Source: Caecitellus pseudoparvulus (Eukaryota; Bigyra: Bicosoecida). Taken from it: a stretch of 64,000 nt of DNA. The translations under genes and the position numbers were made by a program. Positions 1 through 10,250 of the stretch are shown in pieces. Below the pieces are notes generated by a model. It ran no database searches. It had not been told where the DNA came from and saw only the letters and a program-made list of their open reading frames with translations. Location: contig CBFFRQ010000073.1 of assembly GCA_965644315.1 (NCBI GenBank), positions 1 through 64,000 on the forward strand. The letters are read 5' to 3'. Position 1 is the first letter of the stretch. Each line of letters begins with the position of its first letter.

Positions 1-1
1 A

Positions 2-658
2 GGTCACGTGCATGTCGTGCGTGAATTGTTGTCCCTCTCAGGGGCCAGGGAGGTGAACATGCATATGGGTGACAGGGAGGGCCCTGAGGCTGGCTTTCGG
101 CTGGCCTGTGCGCGCGGCCACGTCGACGTGGTGCGTGAGCTCCTTGCTCTGGGCGGCGACCGAACGGTAGACGTGCATGCGGAGAGTTGGCACGGTCGGG
201 AAAACGGCTTTTGGATGGCTTGTCACAACGGCCATGCAGGTGTTGTTCGTGCACTGCTTGCGCTGGAAGGGGACCGTGCCGTTGACGTGCACGTGAATAT
301 TGGAGATGGTCCTGAAGCGTGCTTTCGGTGTGCTTGCCACTACGGCCACCAGCGAGTGGTGTGTGAGCTGCTGGCGCTGACAGGCGACAGGGAGGTGGAC
401 GTCCACGCTGCTGATGAAGATGGCCCAGATGCTGGCTTCCGTAAGGCGTGCTCCAGAGGCGCGTACGCAGTCGTGCGTGAGCTCCTGGGGCTGACAGGTC
501 ACCGAGCCATCCCGCTGCAGGCTCGGCTGGCAGGCGGCGACATCGCGGTCAGGGCGGCTAAGGATGCGGTATGGAGTGGCACCAGCACTCGGCGCGGGCG
601 GGCCGCCATGGTGGCGCTCAGGCGGGCGGTGCGGGGGTCGCCCAAGCTCAGCCACTGA
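2..658 (+). CDS. Ankyrin-repeat protein, 3' part (5' end outside window)
   Basis: The frame is open from the first bases of the window and stops at 658, so this is the C-terminal ~218 residues of a longer protein. About four and a half repeats can be read, each starting with GHxxVVRELLAL and followed by GDRxVDVHA and a GPEAGFRxAC segment. The unit is about 38 residues rather than the usual 33, because of a longer loop between helix pairs. Ankyrin repeats bind other proteins; nothing shows the partner. The last ~45 residues are basic and carry no repeat. No catalytic domain is visible in the part present. Family assignment is firm, function unknown. Confidence 0.8.
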   Translation, partial: GHVHVVRELLSLSGAREVNMHMGDREGPEAGFRLACARGHVDVVRELLALGGDRTVDVHAESWHGRENGFWMACHNGHAGVVRALLALEGDRAVDVHVNIGDGPEACFRCACHYGHQRVVCELLALTGDREVDVHAADEDGPDAGFRKACSRGAYAVVRELLGLTGHRAIPLQARLAGGDIAVRAAKDAVWSGTSTRRGRAAMVALRRAVRGSPKLSH

Positions 659-1099
659 CTCCCGGCGAAACGCAGAGGAGCCAACGCAGCAGCTCACACT
701 GTGCTGCACATGAGGGGCAATGCACTCGTAGCCTTTCTCCTTTCTGTCCCACTTTCACACCGGCTTCCGTGCGAAGAGGGGTGACAGAGCTCGATGCTCG
801 GGTGGGCAACCGCTGGCCGGCCCATTGCCCCCCTCTTCCAAGGTCTGCAGGTCTGCCACACTCGCCACGAGCCAAAGTACTCACTACCACACATCACTCC
901 ACCCCCTTCTCTACCGCTCATACTGCTCCTGGTCCAAGCACCTGCCTCTTCTGCCCAGCAGGTACGTGGGAAGGGGCAGCGCACTCGCCCGCAACGCCAG
1001 CGCCAAGCATGCACATCGAGCGAATGCGCGCCGCATCAGTGTGCCTCTGACTGTCACCACCTCCACCCCCCCGCAGATTTTCTCCGCGTTTTCGTCACC
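659..1099. other. Intergenic region / probable 5' UTR
   Basis: No convincing gene. It holds the 3' flank of the ankyrin gene and the promoter of the calponin-like gene. A pyrimidine-rich tract ending CCGCAG at about 1064-1075, just before the ATG at 1100, looks like a splice acceptor, so the calponin-like gene may have an intron in its 5' UTR. Confidence 0.4.
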
Positions 1100-2097
1100 A
1101 TGGCCTCTGCGACGCCCCTGTACGGCCTGGACGCCGAGGTGAGGGCAGGCAGACGCCGCACGTGGTGCTTGTCACGCTGCGACACCTGAGCCGCAAAGCA
1201 CCACTGCCCGATGGTCACAGCTGAAGGCCAAGCGTGATGCCAAGTACTCCACCACGGAAGAGGACCGTGTGGTGGCGTGGCTGGAGGAGCTGACGGGGGA
1301 GAAGAAGGAGGGCACCTTCGCTGAGTGGCTGAAGGTGTGTGTGTGCAAGGCGGCGCTGCAACTTCCGCAACGCTGTGCCCTTCGCGAATGCTGCCAGCAC
1401 GCGGCCTGCCGCGCCGCCCTCCCCGCAGAACGGCGTGGTGCTGTGCAAGGCCCTGAACGCCATCAAGCCCAAGACCGTGAAGAAGTCGGCGATGAAGCCC
1501 AGCACCATGCCCTTCAAGCAGATGGAGGTGATCAAGGCGTACCTGCAGGGCTGCCGTTCTCTGGGCATGGCGGAGCACGACGTGTTCTGCACGCCCGACC
1601 TGTTCGAGGAGAAGGACCTGGGCGCGGTGGTGCGCTCCATCGTCGCGCTGTCCTCCACGGCGCAGACCAAGGTGCCCGAGTTCTCTGGGCCCACGCTTGG
1701 CGTGAAGCAGAGCACTGCGGACGCGCGGGAGGGGAAGGAGTGGCACGGCAAGGAGTTCGGCACGGGGGGCGTCGTGCCCAAGCTCATGCAGGGGTCCAGC
1801 GGCACGATGGAGAAGCAGGGTCCTTCTGTGCGTGCTCGGGAGGTGGCGGGCTTCGAAGCCTCGGGGGCCGGGTCGTCTGTTGCGACCAAGGCCATGATGG
1901 GGTCACGCGGGACGATGGAGAAGCAGGGCCCCTCAGTGCGCGCACGGGAGGTCGCTGGCCATGAAGCGTCGGGGTCTGGGTCGTCGGTTGCGACCAAGGC
2001 CATGATGGGGTCGCGCGGCACTATGGCTGCCACGAAGGGCACCGACACCACCTCCCCGACCTTTGGCGCCGATGCCGTGGCTGGGAAGCACAAGTAA
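1100..2097 (+). CDS. Calponin/transgelin-like protein with one CH domain
   Basis: Three exons fit: 1100-1138, 1221-1334 and 1429-2097, with GT-AG borders and frame kept. The first ~135 residues form a single calponin-homology domain: EEDRVVAWLEELTG, then NGVVLCKALNAIKP, then MEVIKAYLQGCRSLG and DLFEEKDLGAVVRSI, in transgelin/calponin order. This family binds and bundles F-actin. The C-terminal part has calponin-repeat-like GTMEKQGPSV blocks repeated every 36 residues. The stop codon lies inside CAAGTAAGTG, which would also make a strong splice donor, so a longer C-terminus is possible. CH fold assignment is firm; the actin role is inferred from the family. Confidence 0.85.
1801..2024 (+). repeat. 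108-nt tandem coding repeat in the calponin-like gene
   Basis: The block beginning GGCACGATGGAGAAGCAGGG at 1801 recurs at 1909 and, diverged, at 2017, an exact 108-nt (36-residue) spacing. Each unit has GTMEKQGPSVRAREVAG and SSVATKAMMGSR. The near identity of the first two units suggests recent duplication. Confidence 0.8.
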
Positions 2098-2327
2098 GTG
2101 CGCCTGCAGCACCCCCCACTTCCCTATCCCCGAGGTGCGTGAGTGTTCTCTGTGAGTTTCCCTGTGCAATGCATTGCCAGTGACCCGGCCGGCCGCTGCG
2201 CGCGGCAGAGGCCGCTGCGAAGCAAAACCCACACACCTGCAGCCCTCACCCCCAACCCCAGTGGCAACCTCCACGCAGCACACTGTGCTCGCCTTGTGCC
2301 GCCTCGTGTGGGGTCGCGAGCAGCAAG

Positions 2328-3550
2328 ATGGACTCGCTGGAGGATTTCGGCGCCGGCGTCGGCACCTACAGCAGCATCTTCAACGCGTACCATGACATCA
2401 TTCACCCCCGGAAGCCCGCCAAGGAGCTGCGTGTGAACGTGCAAGTCCCTGTGAACAAGAACTTCGGCCTCACCCATGCGTACGTGTCGCCGCGTGGCGG
2501 CGGAGAGGGCAGCGGAATTTGGACAACCACCACCCCGTCCCACGCCGTGCACGCGCCTGCCAGCTGTGCTGAGGAGGTGCCCGCACCTCACCCTCCCTCC
2601 CCCGCTCCCACCTCAGCCTCAAGTTTGCCACGCTCAAGGCCAACCCGGCAGCAGCCTTGCTGGGACCAGCAGCCCCCAAGCAAGAACCAGCCGACGGCGT
2701 GCGCACCTACCACATCGGGGCGTATTTCGTCCGCGCCTCTGCCGAGGGCTACAAGACCGTCGCGCACGCGTCCATGGGCCTGTCCACGGCCGAGTCCCTG
2801 GCTACTGTGCAGAGCCAGCTCACGTCCGCCCTCACCGTGCGTGGTGCGCTGTGGGCACGGCCGGAGGGCCAGAGCACCATCTGGCACTCCCTCGCCGCCT
2901 GGTACAAGGGGGTGGACTACACAGCTGCCGTGCACACGGCCAACCTGGAGCTCCTGCACATGTCCTATCTGCAGCGCCTGGACACTGCCGGCTTGCTGCG
3001 GGGGGTGCAGGTGGGCGGCGAGCTGCTGTACGACCACGGCTGCATGTCCCTGCTGCGCCAGCGACCCGAGGCGCCCGTGCGACCTCTGTCCTGGTCCCTC
3101 GGCGTCGCGTCGGAGGTGGGCGAGGGGTACAAGGCCCTGGCGGCGGTGTGGCAGCCCAACCGCGCCAAGCTGAACGGCTTCCTGGGCCTGCAGCGGGATG
3201 TGACGGAGCACAGCACGCTGGTGGCCAAGTACGAGGTGAAGCCCTTCGACGGCACGTCAGTGGCGTCCCTGGGGTACAAGGTGCGCTTCCCCCGCTCGCG
3301 CTCCATCGTGCAGGCCGTGCTGGACTCGGACCAGACGGTGAAGGCGTCCTTCGAGCGCCGTCTCCTGTCCAACGTCAAGTTCAATGTCGCCGCCATCATC
3401 CACAAGGCGCCCAAGGTGACGCCAGGGCAGCCCCCCGCGCCTGGGCCCAGCAGCAACGTCGGCATGACCCTCACCATCGGGAACATGCCCCGTGAGCCGC
3501 TGTGGCTGTCCCCTGCTCTCCTGCGCTCCCACACCGTCCTGCACCGGTGA
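2328..3550 (+). CDS. TOM40: Mitochondrial import receptor TOM40 (porin-3 family)
   Basis: Two exons, 2328-2479 and 2617-3550, give about 361 residues, the usual TOM40 length and longer than VDAC (~283). The N-terminus (SLEDFGAGVGTYSSIFNAYHDI) fits the helix before the barrel, and the rest alternates polar and hydrophobic residues as a 19-strand beta barrel: SWSLGVASEVGEGYKALAAV, TLVAKYEVKPFDGTSVASLG. TOM40 forms the protein channel of the mitochondrial outer membrane. The last ~20 residues do not look like a barrel strand. A donor CCCC^GTGAGC at about 3490 with a possible acceptor near 3580 suggests the true C-terminus may be spliced. Confidence 0.8.
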
Positions 3551-3741
3551 GCCAGCGCACCCGCACCACCTCCTTCCAGCCGCCGACGCGTTGCTAATGA
3601 CATGCCCAGTGGACACACGTGCTGAAATGCATTCCTCGCGCAGGGCAGGCAGGGCGCGCTTCCGCGCGCCGGGCGAGCAAACCTCGCGTTGCGCAGCGGA
3701 AATTGGCGAGAGAAACCGACTGCACCTCCTCACGCAGCTGC

Positions 3742-3987
3742 TCACTTGCCGCTGGCCTCTGTCGCCTTCGCAGCGCGTTCCTGGAAGTGCCTGCGGTTGC
3801 CATAGCAGTGATGCGGTGCCTGCGTCTGAGCTGGCGTGTTGAGCGCCGCCGCCACTCACTTGGCACTGAATGCAACCAAGTCCTCTGGCGCCGCTCTGAT
3901 CACAGCCTTGGTCCACTGCTTCAAGACATCTGGCAGGGCCTCGGGCACCTGGATCTGCTCAGCGCAGTACAGGGGCTCGGCGTCCAT
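3742..3987 (-). CDS. RSP11/ropporin-like RIIa (docking) domain mini-protein
   Basis: Too split to appear as one open frame. Exon 1 (3987-3860) starts MDAEPLYCAEQIQVPEALPD and continues VLKQWTKAVIRAAPEDLVAF. Exon 2 (3790-3742) adds AKHFQERAAKATEASGK and a stop. Exon 1 ends in phase 2 at AA^GTGAGT and exon 2 follows GCAACCGCAG, keeping the frame, for 58 residues. The YCAEQIQVP-LPD-LKQ-TKA-IR pattern is that of ropporin and Chlamydomonas radial spoke protein 11, whose RIIa fold docks on AKAP-type helices in the cilium. Known members are longer (about 100-210 residues), so this copy is almost only the docking domain. It implies a motile cilium in this organism. Confidence 0.75.
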
Positions 3988-4206
3988 GCTGGGCACTTGG
4001 GAGGGTGGCGGCGCGTCTGCTCAGCGTCACCAATGTGTGTGGCGTGCCAGCCGTCGAACCGCCGCAGGAGCACGGCTCCAGAGCCTGGCTGGCTGGGCCT
4101 GTGCAGCGTGCCGTTTGAGTGCTTGGGGTAGGCGATGGCTTGCGGAGGATGGGTTTCCGACAGACTGCATTTTGAGCCGCAACGAGCATCTCTCCCCGCC
4201 AGCCCC

Positions 4207-4980
4207 TCACGCGCCAAACAGCAGCCAGTTCTTGACATCAAAGCTCTCCAAGAAAGTCTTCACAACCGCCTTCGCAGCCTCCTGCAGCTCTTCCGGGGTG
4301 GCGTCTTTCGGAAACGCAGCAGCGGTGCGCGAACGCGCGTCCACTTCAAACGGCGCGTTCAAGTGCACGACGATGTCGCTCTCCTTGCTGGGCACACGCA
4401 GCAGGGTCATGATGACGAGAACCTTGTCTCGCACTTTGTCTTGGAACTTGGGCACGTTCTGGTGCCCCACCACCTGCCACTTGGTGACACTGGTGGCTGG
4501 CGTTGCGCCGCTCGCCACGCCTTCCTGCTCACCTTCCGACGGGGCCCCTGGCAAGTGCGGCAGGGCGGCGTCCTCCAGGGGCTCAGCAGTGAGCACTGTT
4601 TCGTGCTCCCCCTCTGCCTTGTTGCCTTCCACAATGTCCTCCCAGTAGAACTGCCCCGCCTCGCTGGTGCTGCGGTCAGCCTCGTACTGGGCGATTTCGA
4701 CGATGATGCTGCGGTCCTGGTCGTCCATGAGCACTTCCTGGTTGTCTGGGATGGTCCGGAAGCGACTGCGGCGGGCGCGGGGGAGGCGCGTGGCGGCGTG
4801 CTCGTGTCAACGCGGTTTTGCCTGCGTGAAGCCAGGCCCACGTCGCAGAAGGCATGCGCCACACCTGATGTCAATGAAAGATGCCGGCAGCGTCGCGGTG
4901 ATGGCCCCTCCAAACAGCTCCACTTGCTTCTCCTCCACCGCAACCTCCGCCGGCTGCTCTTCAGTCGGAGCACTGGCCAT
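4207..4980 (-). CDS. MOG1: MOG1, Ran-binding nuclear transport factor
   Basis: Exons 4980-4865 and 4765-4207 join in frame to 224 residues. Near the N-terminus VELFGGAITATLPASFIDIS runs into FRTIPDNQEVLMD, the MOG1 hallmark, split by a 100-nt intron. The middle has SIIVEIAQYEAD and FYWEDI; the C-terminal half (VVGHQNVPKFQDKV, VHLNAPFEVD) ends WLLFGA. MOG1 binds Ran and promotes nucleotide release or keeps Ran-GTP available in the nucleus. It lies head to head with the PPR gene, about 215 nt apart. CSE1 near 58 kb is another Ran-system gene, but too far off to suggest shared control. Confidence 0.9.
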
Positions 4981-5194
4981 GCTTTGTGCGAGGGGACTGC
5001 GGAACTTGATGGCACAGCACGCAGCGAAACCTGCGCCTGGCGGCAGTCACACCACTGCCTTCAAAATCACACCCTATCGCACACGGCAGAAGCTTGCTGT
5101 TGATCCTGTGGCCGTTTTGCGGTGCTGCGTTTTGCTGCGGCCCGGCCACCGTGCACCGGCACACGCTGGCGACACGTCCCTCCCTGCGCCAGGC

Positions 5195-7198
5195 ATGCTG
5201 AAAATGCAGGCGGCGGCGGCGGCGTCCCTGGCCCCTGCGAGGAGGCAGGCCCTTCGGCCTTTTGGCGTTTCCATGCACGTTCCACCCGTGGCCACGCTCG
5301 TGCCACGAGCCCAGAGCTGGGAACTGCGGTGTCTGCGTTTCAGTTCGGCGTTTCATGGAAAACACGGCCGCCGCACTCGAGCCGCTGACATTGCGCCGCC
5401 CGCCAGCGTGCCCAAGGACACTTCCCGCAGCTCCACCATGTGGTCCATCGCCCGTGCAGTGCAGCGGCGGGAAGCGCCCATCTCCCAGCTGAACCACTTC
5501 CTGGAGCTGTGGGGGGAGCACCAGCGCCGGCGCCGGCGGCCCAGCGTGCAGGTCATGTCTGCCGTCATCATCGCGTACAACCAGCTGCGCTGCTTCGCCC
5601 TGTCCGTGCAATTGTTCAAGTCCTTCCCCGACCTCACCCTGAACGTGCCTGGCTACCGCGCCCTCCTCGTCGCGGCGCGCTCGGTGGGCGACGTGCAGAC
5701 GGTGGTGGTGGCGCTGCGGGCGCTGGAGGACAAAGGCCACACGCTGAACCGCGCCGAGTTCGAGTCCCTCCTCACGGCGGCCCTGCGCGCGGGGGACAGC
5801 GACACCGTGGACATGGCCCTGGCCGCCCTGGACCGCCTGCCCGGCCGCAACTCCGACGTCATGTACCGGGCCCTGCTGGAGGAGTGCGTGGAGGCGGGCG
5901 CCTTCTCCCGGGCCACGGGCGCGCTGGCCGCCCTCATTCACGACCTCAAGTCGGACGCCGCCGACGGCACACCCATGCCCGACCTCCCGGCCTTCGTCTC
6001 GGCAGCCGTTAAGGCCCTGCGCAGGGGCGCGTCTCAGGGCGCTGAGGAAACCGGGCAACTGGCCCTGGCGGCCCTGGCCCTCACTGGGCGGCGCCTGGGG
6101 CAGGGCGAGACGCTGGGCCTGCTGGCGGACGCTGGTCGCAGTGGGCAGGTGGCCCTGGCGGATGCCCTGGTGCAGCACGACACGGGGCACAGTGTCCTGG
6201 CCCCCGCCATCACCCAGCAACTGGACCTGGGCGCGGGGGCGGCGTGGGGGCCCCTCAAGGCGCCGCCTGGCTCCGACACTGCAGCTGCTGCTCTGGACCC
6301 GTGGCCCGTGTACACCACCCCCGCCTCCACCTCCCCCCTGGGGGCCTGCCACGTGGCGGCAGTGGCCACCGCTGCCATCCTCAGTCAGAGCTGGCCCACC
6401 ACGTCCTGCGTCCTGCAGCGCGCAGCAGACCTGGAGCTGCCTGTGAGTTCCGCGCTCATTGACCAGGCGGCAGGCGTACTGATGCAGCACCTGCAGCTGG
6501 ACATGGGCGCTGGGCGGCGGGGGGGGGGCGGACCCTCCCTGCTGCAAGCCCTGCACACACTGCGGGATGCCAGCGAGGAACACCTGGGCCAGAACACGCA
6601 CGAGTTCAACGTGTTCCTGGCTGCACTCCTGCGGACAGAGGTGTGGGAGGGGGCTGGGGGGGCGGGGTGTGGCCCGCAGGCGGCGCTGGAGGGGCTGTTC
6701 GACCTGGGCCACGCCGCGCCGTCAGCCCATGGTGCGGCCATGGTGGGCCCACACACCTCCGCCGTGAACATGACCACCCTGGAGCTGGTCGCAGAGGCCA
6801 GCACGCGCCCCCAGGCCGCCGCCGCCGCGCTCGCCCAGGGCGGGCCAGATCACCTCTCCCCCGCTGACTGCCTTGAGCTGGCGTCTTACCACGGCCTGCC
6901 CCCCTCCCCCACACTCCTGGGCCACGCACTGGTCAGCGCTGCGGCCGGTGGCGATGCGGAGGGGGTGGCGGCCGCCTTGGCCCAGGCTCGCGAAGGGGGG
7001 GTGACACCCCCCCCCGCCAGCCTGCGGCGTGCACTGCGGCTGACGAGCCTGGCGGGGGGGGACACGACCCCCCTCCTGGAGGAGCTGGAGGGGGGGTCCA
7101 CTGCCCCCCCTCGCCTGCACTTGGCTCTGCAGGAGCCGCTTGCCTACGACACGCCCTTTGAGAGCCTGGTTGCGCGGCGGCAGGGCAGCGTGAGCTGA
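5195..7198 (+). CDS. Pentatricopeptide-repeat protein, probably mitochondrial
   Basis: One exon of 667 residues from the ATG at 5195. The frame is open further upstream, but this start gives an Ala/Arg-rich N-terminus (MLKMQAAAAASLAPARRQAL) free of acids, as in organelle targeting peptides. Residues ~85-230 hold helical-hairpin repeats of PPR type: VMSAVIIAYNQLRCFALSVQ, GYRALLVAARSVGDVQTVV, EFESLLTAALRAGDSDTVD, MYRALLEECVEAGAFSRA. Such proteins bind organelle RNA and act in its processing, editing or translation. The C-terminal half is Ala/Gly/Pro-rich with weaker repeats. The stop is 55 nt from the convergent RRP8 stop. Confidence 0.75.
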   Translation: MLKMQAAAAASLAPARRQALRPFGVSMHVPPVATLVPRAQSWELRCLRFSSAFHGKHGRRTRAADIAPPASVPKDTSRSSTMWSIARAVQRREAPISQLNHFLELWGEHQRRRRRPSVQVMSAVIIAYNQLRCFALSVQLFKSFPDLTLNVPGYRALLVAARSVGDVQTVVVALRALEDKGHTLNRAEFESLLTAALRAGDSDTVDMALAALDRLPGRNSDVMYRALLEECVEAGAFSRATGALAALIHDLKSDAADGTPMPDLPAFVSAAVKALRRGASQGAEETGQLALAALALTGRRLGQGETLGLLADAGRSGQVALADALVQHDTGHSVLAPAITQQLDLGAGAAWGPLKAPPGSDTAAAALDPWPVYTTPASTSPLGACHVAAVATAAILSQSWPTTSCVLQRAADLELPVSSALIDQAAGVLMQHLQLDMGAGRRGGGGPSLLQALHTLRDASEEHLGQNTHEFNVFLAALLRTEVWEGAGGAGCGPQAALEGLFDLGHAAPSAHGAAMVGPHTSAVNMTTLELVAEASTRPQAAAAALAQGGPDHLSPADCLELASYHGLPPSPTLLGHALVSAAAGGDAEGVAAALAQAREGGVTPPPASLRRALRLTSLAGGDTTPLLEELEGGSTAPPRLHLALQEPLAYDTPFESLVARRQGSVS

Positions 7199-7253
7199 GG
7201 CGGCGAGTGTGCCAGGCACACAGCAATGCATGCATTGACCACCACTGCGACGC

Positions 7254-8307
7254 TCACCTGCGCTTGTAAATGCAGGGCTTGAGGGCAGGCGGCTCGATGA
7301 AAGGTCGCGCCTTCTTTGCGCCGTTCACTGCAGACGGCTTGGAACGTGCCTTGCGAGGGCGCTTGCGACTCTTGGTCGTGCCTTCACCTGATGGGGCGGT
7401 GGGCCCACCCTCCGCAGCCTGGGCCGTGGCACGCGCCTTGCCCCCGCCCCGTTTCTTCAGCACCGAGGGCGGCTTGCCTCCGTCTCGCAGGCGAAGGATG
7501 AAGTGTATGAAGTGCGTGTTGCTGTCGTCTGCCCGCAGTGCGATGAAGCCCTCCTGGGACAGCGCCTGCAGAAACGCCGCCACGCCAGCCTGGTGCTGGG
7601 GCGACAGCTTCGACACCAGGCGCTGCAGGGGGGGGGCGATGGAGGCGGGGGGGGGCACGTCGACCCCCTCCGGCGCGTCAGGCTCATCCCCCTCCTCGGC
7701 CCCTCTGGGCTCTGCTGCGTTGAAGCGAGACACGACCTCCGCCACCAGCAGCAGGCCGCCATCGCGCAGCACCCGCTTGGCTTCGCGCAGGAAGTCGAAG
7801 TAGTTCGTGCCCATGAGCGCCAGGCAGAAGACCGCCACGTCCACAGACGCATCTGGCAGCGGCACATTGGCGATGTCGCAGGCGGTGATGCGGTCGTTCG
7901 CAGCGACGAGGTCGAAGGAGTGCGTCTTCTGCTTCACGCTGGCCGCCAGGCGAGCCTCTCCACAGCCAAAGTCGGCCACGACGGCTGTCGCAGGCATCAT
8001 GCCGATGCGCCGGATCATGAGATCCAGTGGGTTCACCGGCCAGGACTTGACTTGTGCAGCGAACCCCGCGTGGTACTGCGCAGTGTGAGGGGTGCAGTGG
8101 CCTGCGCTGCATGCGCGTTTCACCTGCGTTTTCGCTCCGCACCTCGTCAAACAGTGCCGGGTCGCCCTGCAGCAGCTCGAACGAGTCTGCGCCCGGCGTC
8201 GTGTACATCTGTTCATTAAGCCACCTGAACTTGGAGCCTGACAGCTTTGCTGCCAGCTTCGCCTGCAGCTTGCTCAGCTTCTTCTTGCCGCTGCCTGCAG
8301 AGGCCAT
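7254..8307 (-). CDS. RRP8: RRP8-type rRNA m1A methyltransferase
   Basis: Exon 1 (8307-8143) and exon 2 (8075-7254) give 328 residues. After a short basic start comes [13 protein letters not shown] and, across the intron, [20 protein letters not shown]. The SAM site is [13 protein letters not shown], followed by [20 protein letters not shown] and [18 protein letters not shown], all signatures of RRP8/nucleomethylin. The enzyme makes m1A in large-subunit rRNA in the nucleolus. The C-terminus is Lys/Arg-rich ([14 protein letters not shown]), fitting nucleolar retention. It lacks the long N-terminal extension of human RRP8. Confidence 0.92.
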
Positions 8308-8508
8308 GCTGAGATGGTTCTGCGTTGCTGCCCCGCCACGCACGCTCCTTGCTGCCGCCCGGACCGCTGCAAAGCGGCGTTGAAATGGCGCGTGCAGGGC
8401 AAAGAATGGGGACCTCCTAGCCACCGTTCCCGCCAGTGTAAAGTGACCACCCTGCGCGACAGTGCGCGTACTGGCTGGCACAACACCCCCCCCCCCTCTT
8501 CGCCAAAG

Positions 8509-10250
8509 TCAGGGGGGGCCCCCCTCAGACAGCACCTGCGCCGCCTGCTCCTCGCTGCACACCTGCACCGCCCCCGCCACTCGCCCAAAGGCGTCTGCGA
8601 TGCCTGACGTGCCCACCTCGGCACCCTGCAGCACAACGTGAGCCCGACCCCCCCCCGGCGCCCCCCCCCCCACCACCGCTAGCCGCAGCTGCCGAAATGC
8701 GAACTGCAGCGCACGCCCTACCGCCTCCCGGCGCCAGCGCATGTGCCTGGCGCACGCGTCTTCCGTCTGCAAGGTTGCCGCCAGGCGGGTGGCGTGGGCA
8801 GTGGGGCGCGGCGGGGCGGTGGGCCCATTGCCCCGCACCGTGGCCACAGCAGCCACCGCCGCGGCATCGGAGAGCTGCCCGTAGGCGCCCCGCCCCACCA
8901 CACGCAGGGCGGAGTGTGGGAAGGACAGAGTCACCGCAGCGTAATACGCCACCGGGTCCACCAGCGTCCCGCTGCTGGCCAGCGCGCCGCTGCCGCCCAG
9001 GCAAGGCACCACAGGAGGGTCACACAGCGGCGGCAGGGGCTTGGTGGGCGGGTACAGAGCATTGCCCTCGCCGTGGGTGTCCTGGGACCCGTGGGCTTCC
9101 CGGAACACGGCGTGGAACACGGAGTCATCGTGCGCCGTGCCGGGGTCACACACCACCCCCTCCCCCTGCAGTGTCCACCCCACGTCCAACTCAACCAGCC
9201 CAGGGGGCCGGGAGGGGGGTGCCACGCCACTCTCCAGCAGAGACGCACTCAGCCCAGCGGCGTGGGACCCCTCTGCGTGCCGGCCTGCGCCACCCTCCAC
9301 CCCCGCCGAACCCGCCCAGTCATCCACCAGGATGGCAGCAATTTCCGCAGGCAGGCCGGCAGCGCCGTCACCCACGGCAGGCCCAGCTGCACCTGCCCGC
9401 CCGGCAGGCGTGTTCCAGAACACATGGTCCGTGCTCGCCCACTTGCCGTCAGGTGTGACCCGTTGCTCTGCAGCCGCCACGAGACTGGCAGGTGGCGGCC
9501 CCTGCTCCACACACCCGTGGGACAAGTGCACGTGCTGCGTTGCAAAGAGGCTGCCGTCACCGCCATCCCCCAAGTCACTGTCCGAGGGGGCCTCAGTGGC
9601 GTCCTGGGAGGGGGGGGATGCCGGCGCCGGGGAGGGTGAGGGGGGGGATGCCGCCCCACCTCCCCCCCATCGCCGGCGGGACGGAGGTGAGCCCTGTGAG
9701 CTGTGTGGCTGCTGGCTCAGTGCCAGGGGTGCCGCCCCCTCGCTCAGTTGACTCGCCACGAGAGGTGCGATGAACTCGATGCGGTGACTCCAGCCGCCGC
9801 CGCCCAGCAGCCCCGTCGCCACCAAGCAGCACTGTGAAGAGGGCAGGTGGCATGTGCTGGGGTGTGCCGCTGTGCCATGGCGCCGCGCAGGCGACGCACC
9901 TGCCGCGCAGTCAGTAGGGGCAGGCGGTGGGTGGGTCGGGCCCAGCCAGCGTTGGCGTGCTTGGCCAGCTTGTGCTGCACCCGCAGGCGCCTCCCGCGGA
10001 ACAAGGCGCCATCCAGCGCCTCCACCACGTTCCTTGCTCCAGTGAGTGTCATGGTGGTCACGCGCATGCTGGCAGGGCCGGCGTTCCAGTCAAAGACATA
10101 GCTGTGCAAAGGCTGGCCGGCCAACAGCACGATGCGCCCTTGCAGCTCCCCCACGTGCAGCTTCGGGATCCCCGAGATGAACAGCGTGAAGGACTCATCC
10201 CTGACACAAAAGTCCACCAGCTCCACGGACTGCGGGCGGTGCGAGGCCAT
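8509..10250 (-). CDS. RAD52-motif protein 1 (RDM1)-like, RRM plus RAD52 motif
   Basis: Exons 10250-9900 and 9831-8509 join without phase change (…LTARQ^CCLVATGLLGG…) to 557 residues. Residues ~1-95 look like an RRM: FTLFISGIPKLHVGEL, FDWNAGPASMRVTTMTLTGA, FRGRRLRVQHKLA. After the splice, CCLVATGLLGGGGWSHRIEF matches the RAD52-motif start (YYFGFNGCSKRI in human RDM1), then AYYAAVTLSFPHSALRVVG and RREAVGRALQFAFRQLRLAV match the later conserved blocks. A Ser/Pro/Gly-rich insert of ~150 residues separates them. Animal RDM1 binds nucleic acids and is linked to DNA-damage response. The match is from memory of the human order of motifs, so moderately sure. Confidence 0.65.

Noticed and set aside
4961-6712. 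583-codon minus-strand open frame opposite the PPR gene
   Set aside because: Composition is that of an antisense shadow in GC-rich DNA (Gln/Arg/His/Gly-rich), with no domain. The plus strand shows PPR helices over the same stretch.
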